Of a DNA stretch of 37,518 nucleotides, positions 1-9,805 are shown piece by piece. How positions within the stretch are numbered: position 1 is the first letter of the stretch; the number at the start of each line of letters is the position of its first letter. Where the stretch lies: the NCBI GenBank assembly GCA_016840485.1, contig JAEOSG010000009.1, positions 1 to 37,518 of the forward strand, written 5' to 3'. The stretch is from Candidatus Baldrarchaeota archaeon (GTDB taxonomy: Archaea; Asgardarchaeota; Baldrarchaeia; Baldrarchaeales; DXJG01). The notes below the pieces were generated by a model, which saw nothing but the letters and a program-made list of their open reading frames with translations, made no database searches and was not told the DNA's origin. The translations under genes and the position numbers were made by a program.

Positions 1-510
1 TTTTTCTGTTGCTTTGTTGTAGCTTTCAAGCCCAAGGAGAGCGTTTATTATTTTTTCTCTGCTTTGTCCTTTTAGTTCTAGGAGTTTGTCTAGTTCTTTT
101 TGTGCTACTATGTTTGTTACTAGGACCTCGTTGAATGACAGGCCTCCAAGCAGATTTTTTATGAACTTGTTTGTTTCTTGTATTGTTAATGCTTGTGGAA
201 CTAGCCCGTTAGATGTTATTTTGTATATTTTTGCGTGTGTTTCTGTTCTTTTCAGTATTCTTTGTACTAGGTATTGTTGGCCGTTCACTGTGAATGTTAG
301 TTTTATTTTTGCTATGTTTGATTGATAGTTTATAGCTAGTTCTTTTGTTCCACGCATAAGTTTTCCGAATAGGGCGTATAGTATTGCTTCTAGTATTGTT
401 GATTTTCCAGCTTCGTTTGGCCCCTTTATTATAAGCATTCCTTGCGGAAAGTCTAGTGTTATGTTTAGTTTTCTGAAGTTGTGAGCTTCTAGGCGGTTTA
501 GGATCACCAT
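1..510 (-). CDS. rad50: Rad50 ATPase, N-terminal part (truncated by the left window edge)
   Basis: Reverse-complement translation from ATG at 510: MVILNRLEAHNFRKLNITLDFPQGMLIIKGPNEAGKSTILEAILYALFGK...; Walker A GPNEAGKST; open to position 1. Overlaps the Mre11 stop by 7 nt. Not in the ORF track because it has no stop in the window. Confidence 0.9.
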   Translation of the reverse strand, partial: MVILNRLEAHNFRKLNITLDFPQGMLIIKGPNEAGKSTILEAILYALFGKLMRGTKELAINYQSNIAKIKLTFTVNGQQYLVQRILKRTETHAKIYKITSNGLVPQALTIQETNKFIKNLLGGLSFNEVLVTNIVAQKELDKLLELKGQSREKIINALLGLESYNKATEK

Positions 511-1667
511 GCCCCCGCCTCTTCAAGTTTTTCTACGCCTATTTTCTTTGCTAATTCAAGTATTCTTCGCCGCTGTGGGTTGTTTTCTTTTTGTATTAGT
601 TGATTCATGTAGTCTGTGAAGGCTTTAAGCGGTGTTAATCTTCCTACTGTTTCAAATTTCTCCGCCTTGTATATGAGATCTCTATCGTCTATTATAACAA
701 AGAAGAAGTGATCTAACAGTCTTCTTAGTATTTCATTTCTTTGATATTTTGTTAAGGTGTGTAAAGGTACTTTTCCAGTTATTTGCAGCCTTAAAATGAG
801 TTCTGGGTCTCTATGTTGTAAAGCGTATGATATTATTTCTGTTGTTGGGCTTAACGTGTTTGGTGTGAAATGGTAGGTTAATGTTTTCATTGGTCTCGTA
901 GGTACTTCGATAAACTCTTTGCTTACTATTTTTTCCTGATTTAACTCTATCCATAAGAAGCCCTTTTTCTCCGTTTTTTCTTCTATGAAGCTTCTTCGCT
1001 CAGTGCTTCCAGGATAAGCTACGAGGGTTCTGCTTCGCTGCTTTTCTTTATGTTCATGTATATGTCCCGCTGCTACATAGTTTATTTCACTTGGTATGTT
1101 TGAGAGTCTAACCAATGGCTCATTTACTACGTAAGATGCGAATTCCTGAATTGTGTAGTGTAGCATTAGTATGTTGATGTCTCCCTCTACTCCAGGTTTA
1201 GATTTCCTTAATGGATCCTCCCCTGGGGCTAGATTGAAGTTGTAGGTTAAACCTGATATGCAAACATCTAAGTCGTTTATTTTTACGTGTTCTATTGCAG
1301 GTTTAATTACTCCCGCTAGGTATGTTACGTATCCTGAGGCTGCAAGTTCATCTAGGGGTGAAGCTCCTTCCTCAACTGAACGTGGGGTATCATGATGCCC
1401 TCCTACCAAGAATATTTTTGTTCCTTTGTTGTGTAGGTGTCGAAAATGTTTTAGGATGTGTGTTCTCGGCGGGTTTCTAGGGTTCACTCTATCGTATAGG
1501 TCTCCTGATATTAGGAATAGGTCTGGTTTTCTTTTATCTGCGTAGTCTAAGACATATTTGAAGGCATTCCAAAAATCTCTTCTTCTCTCATTTATTTTAT
1601 GTCGATACATGGTTAAGGCTGGATCCAAGTGGTTGTCCGCTGTGTGCAATATTTTTATCGTTGACAT
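504..1667 (-). CDS. mre11: Mre11 DNA double-strand break repair exonuclease (calcineurin-like phosphoesterase)
   Basis: Metallophosphoesterase motifs HTADNHLD, LISGDLYDRVNP, VGGHHD, AAGHIHEH; immediately upstream of rad50 and downstream of herA. Confidence 0.93.
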   Translation of the reverse strand: MSTIKILHTADNHLDPALTMYRHKINERRRDFWNAFKYVLDYADKRKPDLFLISGDLYDRVNPRNPPRTHILKHFRHLHNKGTKIFLVGGHHDTPRSVEEGASPLDELAASGYVTYLAGVIKPAIEHVKINDLDVCISGLTYNFNLAPGEDPLRKSKPGVEGDINILMLHYTIQEFASYVVNEPLVRLSNIPSEINYVAAGHIHEHKEKQRSRTLVAYPGSTERRSFIEEKTEKKGFLWIELNQEKIVSKEFIEVPTRPMKTLTYHFTPNTLSPTTEIISYALQHRDPELILRLQITGKVPLHTLTKYQRNEILRRLLDHFFFVIIDDRDLIYKAEKFETVGRLTPLKAFTDYMNQLIQKENNPQRRRILELAKKIGVEKLEEAGAW

Positions 1668-1669
1668 CG

Positions 1670-3301
1670 TTACACCTCTGAGAACATTGTACCCTCTTGA
1701 ACCACGGTTTTCTCTTGGGTTTCTTCTATTTCTTGTAGGATTTTTGCTTCTTCTCTTGCCTGTTTCAGTTTTGTTAAAATGTCTATGTCTGCTCCTCCCT
1801 CTCTTGTGCGTCTGCTCCTTATTTTAACCATTACTGGAACCTTTGTTACTTCACCTACTATTACTGCTTCCCCTACGTTTAAACCTGGGAGATCTCTGAG
1901 CAGAGATTCGCTTAGCCTTTCACTTGACTCCATTATTGCTCTTTGATCCATGGGGTTTGATACTCGAAGTATTATTTGACTGTTGCATTGGCTTAGGGCG
2001 TCTGGATCTACTTTTGAAGGTCTTTGACTTATTAGAGTCATGAATATTCCGAATTTTCTTCCTTCAGCTGCAATAACGTTTATTATTTCTCTGGACATTC
2101 TTCGCCCTTCTCTTTTTCTAGGTATGAATTTGTGGGCTTCCTCTATTATTACGAAGATTGGGTACTGGAAGTTTCCACTTGACACTTCGTTGTAGCAGCT
2201 GTTTAAAATGCGATATGTAATGTAGTCCATGCTTGCATCATTTAAGCCGGAGAGATCTATGACTGACAGTTGAACCGGTTTTAACATTTCTTTTATTGAC
2301 GTGGTTTTTTCTCCGAAAACCTTTAGTTTTTCAAGTTTTCTAACATGTTTTAAGGCGTTAAAAGCATGAGGTGCTTTCTTTTTATTTCCGCTTTTAGCTA
2401 TTTCTTCAAGTTTGCTTACAAGATCCTTATACGTGTAGTCTCCTCCTTTTTCTTCTTTTAGTTCGCTGAGTGCTTCTGATATTATTGCTTTGATGTTTGT
2501 CCATTTTTCAGGTATCTCTAAGATTTCACAGATTTCCTCGTCCGTTAAATCGGAGAACCTAATCGTGTAGTCGTATACGTTGTCTAGTTCCTCTTTAGAA
2601 TATCTTCCCGTGCTGCTGGGATTTCTGAAAATTTTAATTCTATCAGCATATTCGTATCTTGTTCCATCAGGTTTTCTGCTTAGGAAAACGTAGTCTGCAT
2701 GGGGGTCAATGATTATTATCGTGGCTCCTTTTGCTAGCAGTTCTTCTACTAGTACGCCTACTGTGTATGATTTTCCCGCTCCCGTTTGCGCCAATATTGC
2801 TAGATGCCTTTTGAAGCCGTTAACTGATATGTGAACTGGTATTGTGCTTCTCGATATTAGGTAGCCTATGTGTAGTCCTTCTTCTTCGGGGTACGAGAAG
2901 AATTCTTGTACTAGTTCGTCTGGTGCTAGGTAAACTTCGTTTCCCGGGTATATTGCTCTTCTCGGTATCAAAATTTCTTTTTTTCCGTTGATTTCAGCCA
3001 TGTATCCCAGGGTTCTTGCTTGGCAAATTACGTTAACATCTTCTATTCCTGCGTGGAACATTCTCTCTAGGGCTTCAAGATCTAAATCTATGTTGTAGGA
3101 TGTGCTTCTCGATATTACTCCTGTTACTTGTGCCAGTACCTGTACTTTTTGTACGGTTCCTCCTACGTCTTCTTTTGAGTAAACTATGACGTATTCGAAT
3201 TTTGGTGGGTGGTTTTCTTTGTCTGCTACGAAAAGGAATTCTGTTGGGGATGCTTCTCCAACTATTCTTCCGAGAAGTTTGAGACTACGGGTATTTGACA
3301 C
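1670..3301 (-). CDS. herA: HerA bipolar DNA helicase / HAS-barrel ATPase
   Basis: Walker A AQTGAGKSYTVGVL, Walker B FVIIEEAHKF, ISQRPSKVDPDALSQCNSQIILR motif; NurA-HerA-Mre11-Rad50 gene order. Confidence 0.93.
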   Translation of the reverse strand: MSNTRSLKLLGRIVGEASPTEFLFVADKENHPPKFEYVIVYSKEDVGGTVQKVQVLAQVTGVISRSTSYNIDLDLEALERMFHAGIEDVNVICQARTLGYMAEINGKKEILIPRRAIYPGNEVYLAPDELVQEFFSYPEEEGLHIGYLISRSTIPVHISVNGFKRHLAILAQTGAGKSYTVGVLVEELLAKGATIIIIDPHADYVFLSRKPDGTRYEYADRIKIFRNPSSTGRYSKEELDNVYDYTIRFSDLTDEEICEILEIPEKWTNIKAIISEALSELKEEKGGDYTYKDLVSKLEEIAKSGNKKKAPHAFNALKHVRKLEKLKVFGEKTTSIKEMLKPVQLSVIDLSGLNDASMDYITYRILNSCYNEVSSGNFQYPIFVIIEEAHKFIPRKREGRRMSREIINVIAAEGRKFGIFMTLISQRPSKVDPDALSQCNSQIILRVSNPMDQRAIMESSERLSESLLRDLPGLNVGEAVIVGEVTKVPVMVKIRSRRTREGGADIDILTKLKQAREEAKILQEIEETQEKTVVQEGTMFSEV

Positions 3302-4625
3302 GTCTTACATCCCTCGTATGTTCTATCAAGATTTTAAGCTCTTTCATTAAGGCTGATTCATAAATGGTTATAAGATCTCTTTGTTTGAGCTTAACTTTCA
3401 GGTCAACCTCTTCTAATAAAACGTTGTAGTGTTTTGGTCCAGCATAAAAACTGTTTAACATGTTTAGTATCCATTCAAGTTTATTCTCGGAGTAAGGGGT
3501 CTCGTAGCTTTTTACGTCATCGATGTGATAGTTAAATCCAAGTGTCCAGCCGGGAACATCTATTCGCAGCGGAATTTCATTTTTTCCTGGGATGTAATAG
3601 AACATGTAGATTGCGGGGTATTCGAATATTTTTAGTAAAATTTTCTTGGCTTTTTCTACTATTTCTTCTCCTTCTTCGACTAGAGCTTTTGAAAAATTGT
3701 TTTCAATGTAGGTTTCTAAGGTTCCGCTCTCGAAAGCATACAGTAGTGGGTCGAGGGCAGGTGTTGGTATTCCTAAAATAAGTGGAGTTGTGTATCCCGG
3801 TTCTTTTATGAGACTAGATATGATTTGGATGTCTGGTCTCGAGATTAAAGCCTCTTTGAAAACTTCTTTGATTTCAGAGGGTATTGTGGTTTCTTTTGAG
3901 AGTTTTTCTATTTTCCTCAAAGCGTTTCTAGGTCTTTTCCAAATTTCACTCCAGCTAGACAATACTGCTGTTTCCGTTTCAGAGTTTAATGAGCTACGTG
4001 TAAGGTGGTGTTTTAGTTTGTGAGTGAGTAGGATTCTTCCTAAAAGTCTTGATCTTGAATCTTTGCTTACACCTATTATTGGTATGTTTTTCTCCTTAGA
4101 TTTTTTGAGAATGTTGCTGTAAGTTTCTATGTAATCTAACATGAAAGATTGATAACCAGGTATTTCTGAGTCTTTTGGTACATGTGACATTCTACCGTAG
4201 AGGGAACCGTCTAAAAACAATACTCGGCTATTTAAATCTTCATTGTAATTGTTTAAACATTTTAGGGAAACTAAATGTTCTAGGTGCTCCCTCATTCGAC
4301 TTCTAAAAATTACAAGATCGTTTCTTTTCCTCGGATCGTAAAAGATGTTTACTTTTAATTCCCTACATTCTTTACGGGTATTTGACAGTGCTAATGCTCG
4401 GCAAACATGAATAATTACGCCATCCCTATATTCAATAATGCCGTCGCTACTGTCTACGGCGAAAACTTCTCCCTTAAAATTTTGAATATCGGGAAGGGAA
4501 TTCCAGTATTTAGGGAAAAGACTTTCATATAGTTGAAGTTTGTCTTTTGAAATTGTTAAAAGTTTCTTTATTTTGTCTTTGCTTTGACGGATTTCATAGA
4601 GAAATAAATCTAGGAACCGTGGCAT
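3285..4625 (-). CDS. nurA: NurA 5'-3' nuclease
   Basis: NurA-like core VFAVDSSDGIIEYRDGVIIHVCRALAL, LFLDGSLYGRM, IGVSKDSRSRLLGR; overlaps herA by 17 nt. Confidence 0.88.
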   Translation of the reverse strand: MPRFLDLFLYEIRQSKDKIKKLLTISKDKLQLYESLFPKYWNSLPDIQNFKGEVFAVDSSDGIIEYRDGVIIHVCRALALSNTRKECRELKVNIFYDPRKRNDLVIFRSRMREHLEHLVSLKCLNNYNEDLNSRVLFLDGSLYGRMSHVPKDSEIPGYQSFMLDYIETYSNILKKSKEKNIPIIGVSKDSRSRLLGRILLTHKLKHHLTRSSLNSETETAVLSSWSEIWKRPRNALRKIEKLSKETTIPSEIKEVFKEALISRPDIQIISSLIKEPGYTTPLILGIPTPALDPLLYAFESGTLETYIENNFSKALVEEGEEIVEKAKKILLKIFEYPAIYMFYYIPGKNEIPLRIDVPGWTLGFNYHIDDVKSYETPYSENKLEWILNMLNSFYAGPKHYNVLLEEVDLKVKLKQRDLITIYESALMKELKILIEHTRDVRRVKYP

Positions 4626-4943
4626 AATTTAACAATTCCTCTGCTTATTTTTAAAGATACTCAAAAATATATGTGGGTAATGTGACTAAACCCGCCAAAT
4701 AGAATTGGTTGTATAGATGCAATAACCTGGTTTTGTAAGGCTGTAATAAAACATTTTATTGATTAAGGTGCCGACATATTATCAGGTTTATAATTCTATT
4801 TTTGTTTTATGTTTTGAAGATAAAATATTGCTTAATGCAGCTACAACCGTGAAAAATTTACGGTAAATAGTTTCATGTGAGGTTTTGAAACTTTTGAAGG
4901 TGAACATAAAATAAGTTGCTTGCACTACCCTGAATGATGAATA

Positions 4944-5153
4944 TCAGCTCTTTTGATAACCTAACTTCAGGATAATTTTTACGGAGATTACGGCTAGACC
5001 GCAGACTATTAGAACAACGGAAAGCAGCTTAAATAGCTGTATCCCGGTGATTAAGCCAGTTATTCCAAGTAGAATTCCTCCGCCTAATAGTAAACAGGCA
5101 AGAACAACAAATGGATATCTTGCAAAAACGTTCAAAAGAATTCCTATACTCAA
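4944..5153 (-). CDS. Small membrane protein (two hydrophobic segments), unknown function
   Basis: 69 aa ORF dominated by hydrophobic stretches; isolated in an otherwise intergenic region. Confidence 0.5.
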   Translation of the reverse strand: MSIGILLNVFARYPFVVLACLLLGGGILLGITGLITGIQLFKLLSVVLIVCGLAVISVKIILKLGYQKS

Positions 5154-5414
5154 TTTATAACCCTTCCAAGTCTATTCACAAAATATTTACTACTTTAAAA
5201 TTCCTTGAAAAGGTTATTAATGTTCCTCTTTGTATCTTGGAAAACCGAAAATTTCAGAAATGTATGAAATACCAATAATTTAATGTAATATATTCATATT
5301 TTAGACAAAAAAACGCTTGTTCCAGTATTATAAACAGCTTAAGCTAATTATTGAAGTAGCCATCAGTAAAACTATTACTTAATAAATACTCCATTGACAA
5401 TTTGGATTATAAAA

Positions 5415-5428
5415 AAATTTATATATTG
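5415..5428 (+). promoter_or_regulatory. Archaeal TATA-box candidate for the 5467 gene
   Basis: aaatttatatattg about 40 nt upstream of ATG 5467. Confidence 0.45.
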
Positions 5429-5466
5429 TTTGGTCTGACTTTCGTTAAACTGTAAATGGTGATTTT

Positions 5467-5892
5467 ATGGAGAGAACAGGGCCTAGAGGAGCCGCGTTTG
5501 TTGGCTTTCTATTTTTGCTAGTAGGTGTTTTTCTTATATTGCTTGGTGCTACAAGACTCTTTGATCTAGGGGTAATAGGGAACTATGTTTCCGGCATTTC
5601 ATCGCAAGATATCGAGATAATACAGCGTATAGGTGCTACAGGTAGCTACATGTTAATTCTATACGGTATAATTGCCTTTGCACTATCAATGGGTTTCTTC
5701 CAGCAACAGGAATGGGCAGCTGGTGGAGGTTTCGTTTTAATTTTAATTTCCCTTGTTTCAACGGGTTTCATTGCATGGGAACAGTATGGTCTTTTTGGCT
5801 TAGCCGCAACATCTACTATTGTTTCAATAGTTGCATGTTTAGTGATGGCACTTATTCTGGTATATTTGATTGTAGCAAGAGGTTGGAAATAA
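5467..5892 (+). CDS. Four-TM membrane protein, unknown function
   Basis: 141 aa, about four hydrophobic segments; preceded by an A/T-rich TATA-like element (tttatatatt, ~5417-5427) at a suitable distance. Confidence 0.75.
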   Translation: MERTGPRGAAFVGFLFLLVGVFLILLGATRLFDLGVIGNYVSGISSQDIEIIQRIGATGSYMLILYGIIAFALSMGFFQQQEWAAGGGFVLILISLVSTGFIAWEQYGLFGLAATSTIVSIVACLVMALILVYLIVARGWK

Positions 5893-6021
5893 CAAAACTT
5901 AATTTGCTGAGATCTCTCTCAGCTCTTTTTATTTGGATGGCTTTAAAGTTAGTGATGATTCTATACTGCAATATTTGATGTTATGATGCGTTTAAAATTA
6001 GATTCATCATGTTTAAGGGTT

Positions 6022-6732
6022 TTATATGATTTCTGTTAATATTTTGTATAGTTTTTCTATGTTTTGTCCTGTTAGGGCCGATATTGGAACTACTTGGTGA
6101 TTTGGGTAGAATTTTTTCACTAATTCCGGTTTTGCTTCTGGTAGGTCTATTTTATTCGCCACTATGATTGTTGGTTTTCTTTTTGCTTCCAGAGTTCCTA
6201 TTATTATGATGTTTATTTGTTCGTAGGGCATTTTTGTAGAGTCTATAACGGTTATTGCTGCGTCTATTTCATCCATTGACTCTATTGCCTTTGTTATTCC
6301 TTTTAGTGCTTCTTTTGTCCGTTGAATGGCTTCGGATTCGCTTAAGCCGTATTTGATGAACTCTAGGTGGCTTATTTTCGTTGCTAGCCCAGGTGTGTCT
6401 AATATGGTTAGCTGAAGATTTTTCCCATTTATGTTTAAGTTGAGGTTTTCTATTTTTATTACCTCTCTGGTTTCATGGGGTATTTCTGAAACTACTCCTT
6501 TTGGTTCAACGTTACAGTCCATTGCTATCCTATTTGCCAGTGTTGTTTTCCCAGCATTCGGTGCGCCATAAATACCTAGAACCACCTTTTTCTCTCTTTC
6601 CCCAAACAGCTTACGGATCCATTCCTCCGCTTCTTCCAGTCCAAATGTATCTCTTCTTCCCTTTAAAGGCTGTAGAGTGTTTTCGCCCTTGTACAGGTTT
6701 AAAGACGACAAACCTTTCCCCCATAGTAGCAT
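6022..6732 (-). CDS. Era-like small GTPase (paralog of the 20329 gene)
   Basis: G1 GAPNAGKTT, G3 DTPG, G4 NKID, G5 SAL; extensively similar to ORF 20329-20946, with a ~50 aa N-terminal extension. Confidence 0.88.
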   Translation of the reverse strand: MLLWGKGLSSLNLYKGENTLQPLKGRRDTFGLEEAEEWIRKLFGEREKKVVLGIYGAPNAGKTTLANRIAMDCNVEPKGVVSEIPHETREVIKIENLNLNINGKNLQLTILDTPGLATKISHLEFIKYGLSESEAIQRTKEALKGITKAIESMDEIDAAITVIDSTKMPYEQINIIIIGTLEAKRKPTIIVANKIDLPEAKPELVKKFYPNHQVVPISALTGQNIEKLYKILTEII

Positions 6733-7144
6733 CTTGCTACACTTCTTTTAAAGTAGGTAAGCCAATAGTATCAACCATGTATTACTGTCTGAGCCGTATT
6801 TTTTAAGAAAAAGAAATATGAATGAAATTTATCAAACTTTCATGTTTTTCATTAATTTTTCAAGTTCATTACGTATTTTGACGAATATTTGTGGGAAAAC
6901 AGCAAATTTTATGTTTAAATTACTATTGCTATTTTAGAAGTTTAAAAATTAAATTATGTGCCTTAACAAGCAGATTCCTGTCGTGTTAAAAACGTTAATT
7001 AAATGTCATGCTTTATCGTAATTGGGTAATTTTTGTCTTTGGCTAGATAGTCAGTTAACTTCAAAGTTTAAGAATATCACATACAATGGAATTTAATGCT
7101 GATATATTTTTAGGTCTCACTTTACTCGTGGTTTGTGGATTTAT

Positions 7145-7810
7145 TTACAGGTATTTGTATAGAAGTTCTTTTGCCTTTTTCATCGATTCTGGGTATCTTT
7201 CTGTAAGTTTGCATATAATTTCCTGTGGGCTGTCAGATTTTACTATTATGTCTAATATGCTTAGTAGTGTTTTCTTGGCTTTTTCTGTATAGTTTCTGCT
7301 GATCTCTAAGGTAATGTATGATCCATGTTCTCTGAACTTATTTTTAGCGTATGGTGGTGGTCCTCCATGTAAAACTTGGTCTTCTATTGCCGGTTGTTCC
7401 TCGTAAGGTATAAGGGATGGTACACCCTTTTTCTCTAATCGATGCGGATCTGTTAAGCTTTGATAAAATTTGGAGTTAAATGCGTGTAGTTCAACAACAA
7501 TGTCAGGCTTATAGTGCTCCAATATTTTGCAATACGTTTTATAAGCTGGTGTTTCCGTATATTTTGGATTAATTACACTGATGTTTACTTTTCCTTCGAT
7601 ATCAACTGTGGGAACTATAATAACCGATCCCTTCAAGGGTTTGGGTTTAAATTCTTCAAGTATGGGCCATGTTGCTTCTCTTTCTTGCCTATGCATTTCG
7701 CCTATAATGAGCCGCACAATACCTTTGTCAGCGTGGTACTCCTTTATTTTCAGCTTTCTTTTCAGATTTTCAATTTCGTTGTTTAGATTCTCTATTTTGT
7801 TAATTGTCAA
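7145..7810 (-). CDS. DUF2119-like archaeal protein (possible metallocarboxypeptidase / deacylase-like fold)
   Basis: RLIIGEMHRQE, PDIVVELHAFN, GVPSLIPYE and ITLEIS segments resemble my recollection of archaeal DUF2119 proteins; N-terminal coiled coil. Confidence 0.55.
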   Translation of the reverse strand: MTINKIENLNNEIENLKRKLKIKEYHADKGIVRLIIGEMHRQEREATWPILEEFKPKPLKGSVIIVPTVDIEGKVNISVINPKYTETPAYKTYCKILEHYKPDIVVELHAFNSKFYQSLTDPHRLEKKGVPSLIPYEEQPAIEDQVLHGGPPPYAKNKFREHGSYITLEISRNYTEKAKKTLLSILDIIVKSDSPQEIICKLTERYPESMKKAKELLYKYL

Positions 7811-7935
7811 CCTTCTACAACCATGTTAATGTTATTAAATGTTAGAGTAGTTTTTAAATTTCGATTTTTAATATTTCGCTATAGGACATAATTGAAAATA
7901 AGGTTTCGAAAATTAGGAAGTTAAAATGTAAGGGG

Positions 7936-8322
7936 TTATATTGTTCGTTGACTGATTTTTTCTGCTGCTTTTCTCATACTATGAAGTATTATTCCAAGAC
8001 TTGTTTCTGGGTTTGCCATTCCAACTATTACAAAGTCTTTGCCAGCAGTTACTGCAACTATTTTTGCATGTGTTCCTTCAATTATGATTCTCTTTACATC
8101 TCCTTTATTAAGTTCGGTGAAAACTGTTTCTGCTGCTTTTATTATTGTGGCTGTCATGGCTGCTAGAGTTTCTTCATCTAAGTCTTCAGGCATTAAACTT
8201 GCCACAATCAATCCGTCTCTTAAAACTATTGCCAGAGCATATATACCTGTATTTCTCTTAATCTCCATTAGGATTTCATTAAATGTTTCATGAACAGCTT
8301 CTGTGGAAGTCAATTTTCCCAC
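7936..8322 (-). CDS. Roadblock/LC7 domain protein (MglB-like)
   Basis: 128 aa with roadblock pattern: GIYALAIVLRDGLIVASLMPEDLDEETLAAMTATIIKAAETVFTELNKGDVKRIIIEG...DFVIVGMANPETSLGIILHSMRKAAEKI. Confidence 0.85.
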   Translation of the reverse strand: MGKLTSTEAVHETFNEILMEIKRNTGIYALAIVLRDGLIVASLMPEDLDEETLAAMTATIIKAAETVFTELNKGDVKRIIIEGTHAKIVAVTAGKDFVIVGMANPETSLGIILHSMRKAAEKISQRTI

Positions 8323-8337
8323 CTAACATCTTAACTT

Positions 8338-8356
8338 TACAACAACATTTGTTGTA
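8338..8356. promoter_or_regulatory. Perfect 8+3+8 inverted repeat TACAACAA-CAT-TTGTTGTA upstream of the roadblock gene (candidate operator)
   Basis: Read directly; arms are exact reverse complements; ~16 nt upstream of ATG 8322 and ~25 nt downstream of TATA-like atttttatat (minus strand, 8371-8380). Confidence 0.65.
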
Positions 8357-8492
8357 TTACCTATTACTAAATATAAAAATTTGCGTTTAACTAAGACGTC
8401 GACTATAATCTCTCACGCTCCACAATGTATATCTTAAAACAATAAATCAATCAAAAATGTCTAAAAGATGAAAAGAAAACGTTAATTTCAGA

Positions 8493-9315
8493 TTATTTTA
8501 TGTGTTTTTCAACAAACTCTGCAGCGTTTTTCCATAAAATTTTCTCTTTAATTTTTTCGTCAACATTAAGTTTAAGCAGAGTTTTTAGTGTTTTTTCTGG
8601 TTTCCACCAAACCAGAGGTATCTCGCTTCCGTAAAGAACTCTGTTCGGATAGTCCTCTATTAAGTTTACAACTTCTTCAGATAACCATTTTACTTTTTCA
8701 CCTGTAACATGATCAATAACCGTTATATCGATGAGCGCGTTTGATGTTTCGGTGTAAACGTTTTTTCTCGCATCAAGGAATTTTCTGAGTTCCTTTGGTT
8801 TTCCAAGCATCATGTGGGCGAGAATTACCGGAATGTTGTAATTGTATATTAGGGGTTCGTACATTTTTGAATCTGAATATTGGAAACCGTTATCTGGAAA
8901 CCAACCCGTGTGAATGTAAAGCGGCTTTTTCAATTCTTCAAGTAGATCGTAGATGTTCAAAGCTTCTTTTGAGTCAGGTCTAAATTTCTGAACAGGTGGA
9001 TGTAATTTTAACCCGTCTATCCACTTGTTTTCAAAAGCTTTTATGAGTAGTTCTTCGCTGTTTTCTGGTGAAATGCGCCGAAAGTTATGAACCCGTACTT
9101 CTTTTTAAGTTCTCCCTGCCATCCATTAAATTTCTCACTATATTCTGGAGTGATAGCGTGAGTTAGATTAAAAATCTGTTTTACACCCATATTTTTCAAT
9201 ACATTTAAGGCTTTTTCCCATTCAATTGGCATTTCAATTTATGTTTCTTTTCAATCCAAGCGTAAAAACGCCACACAATATCGTCAGGAAACAAGTGAAC
9301 ATGAGCATCAATCAT
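8493..9315 (-). pseudogene. Amidohydrolase-family metal-dependent hydrolase, disrupted by two frameshifts
   Basis: Frame 1 from ATG 9315: MIDAHVHLFPDDIVWRFYAWIEKKHK; frame 2: PIEWEKALNVLKNMGVKQIFNLTHAITPEYSEKFNGWQGELKKKYGFITFGAF; frame 3: PENSEELLIKAFENKWIDGLKLHPPVQKFRPDSKEALNIYDLLEELKKPLYIHTGWFPD...HIK. Together these make a coherent TIM-barrel amidohydrolase. Confidence 0.85.
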
Positions 9316-9462
9316 CTGTTTCACCTAAATAACATATGGATAAACGATATCATTATTATTTTAAGCTTTGGAGAAACTGTTAAAGTTCTTACTGGAAGCG
9401 AAATATCGTATATTTACATAAAACTCGTTAATAAAATATAAAATAAAATTGTTGAGTGGTAT

Positions 9463-9801
9463 TTATCGTTTTTCTATGAGTGCTGCTGAAAAGTAGCCTA
9501 TTAGTGCGCTAAATAGTCCAAGTAGTCCTGCGAGTATTAGGCCGATTCCTAGAAACATTGAGAGGTTTAAGTATGCCATTGCAAAGCTGCTGGGTAGCTT
9601 TAAATACAAGGCTATGAAGAGAATTCCTCGACAGAAAAGTAGACCGAAGAAACCTGAGAAAATTGCTGTCTTAAGGTTTTTCGCTAAGAATCCTCCGATA
9701 ATCCCAGCGATTACAAGTAGCTGCCATATCCTTGTAAATTCCAATGCAACTCCAATCACGAACGTTACTAATAAACATTGGATAAGGTTAAGTTTTTTCA
9801 T
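9463..9801 (-). CDS. Small multi-TM membrane protein
   Basis: MKKLNLIQCLLVTFVIGVALE... hydrophobic; the internal ATG at 9801 avoids overlap with the acylase (track start is 9837). Confidence 0.65.
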   Translation of the reverse strand: MKKLNLIQCLLVTFVIGVALEFTRIWQLLVIAGIIGGFLAKNLKTAIFSGFFGLLFCRGILFIALYLKLPSSFAMAYLNLSMFLGIGLILAGLLGLFSALIGYFSAALIEKR

Positions 9802-9805
9802 TTTA

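Noticed and set aside
86-325. Plus-strand 79 aa ORF opposite rad50
   Set aside because: Antisense to a well-supported Rad50 coding frame; spurious.
209-526. ORF track 105 aa minus-strand ORF (MKRRGHGDPKPP...)
   Set aside because: Out-of-frame reading of the rad50 gene; low-complexity basic/Asn-rich composition, no family resemblance.
1558-1827. Leu-rich plus-strand ORF resembling a membrane peptide
   Set aside because: Antisense to mre11/herA; arises from reverse-strand codon composition.
5950-6010. Possible C/D box sRNA (gtgatga ... tgatg)
   Set aside because: C-box-like strings are present but no convincing paired D (CTGA) boxes at the right spacing.
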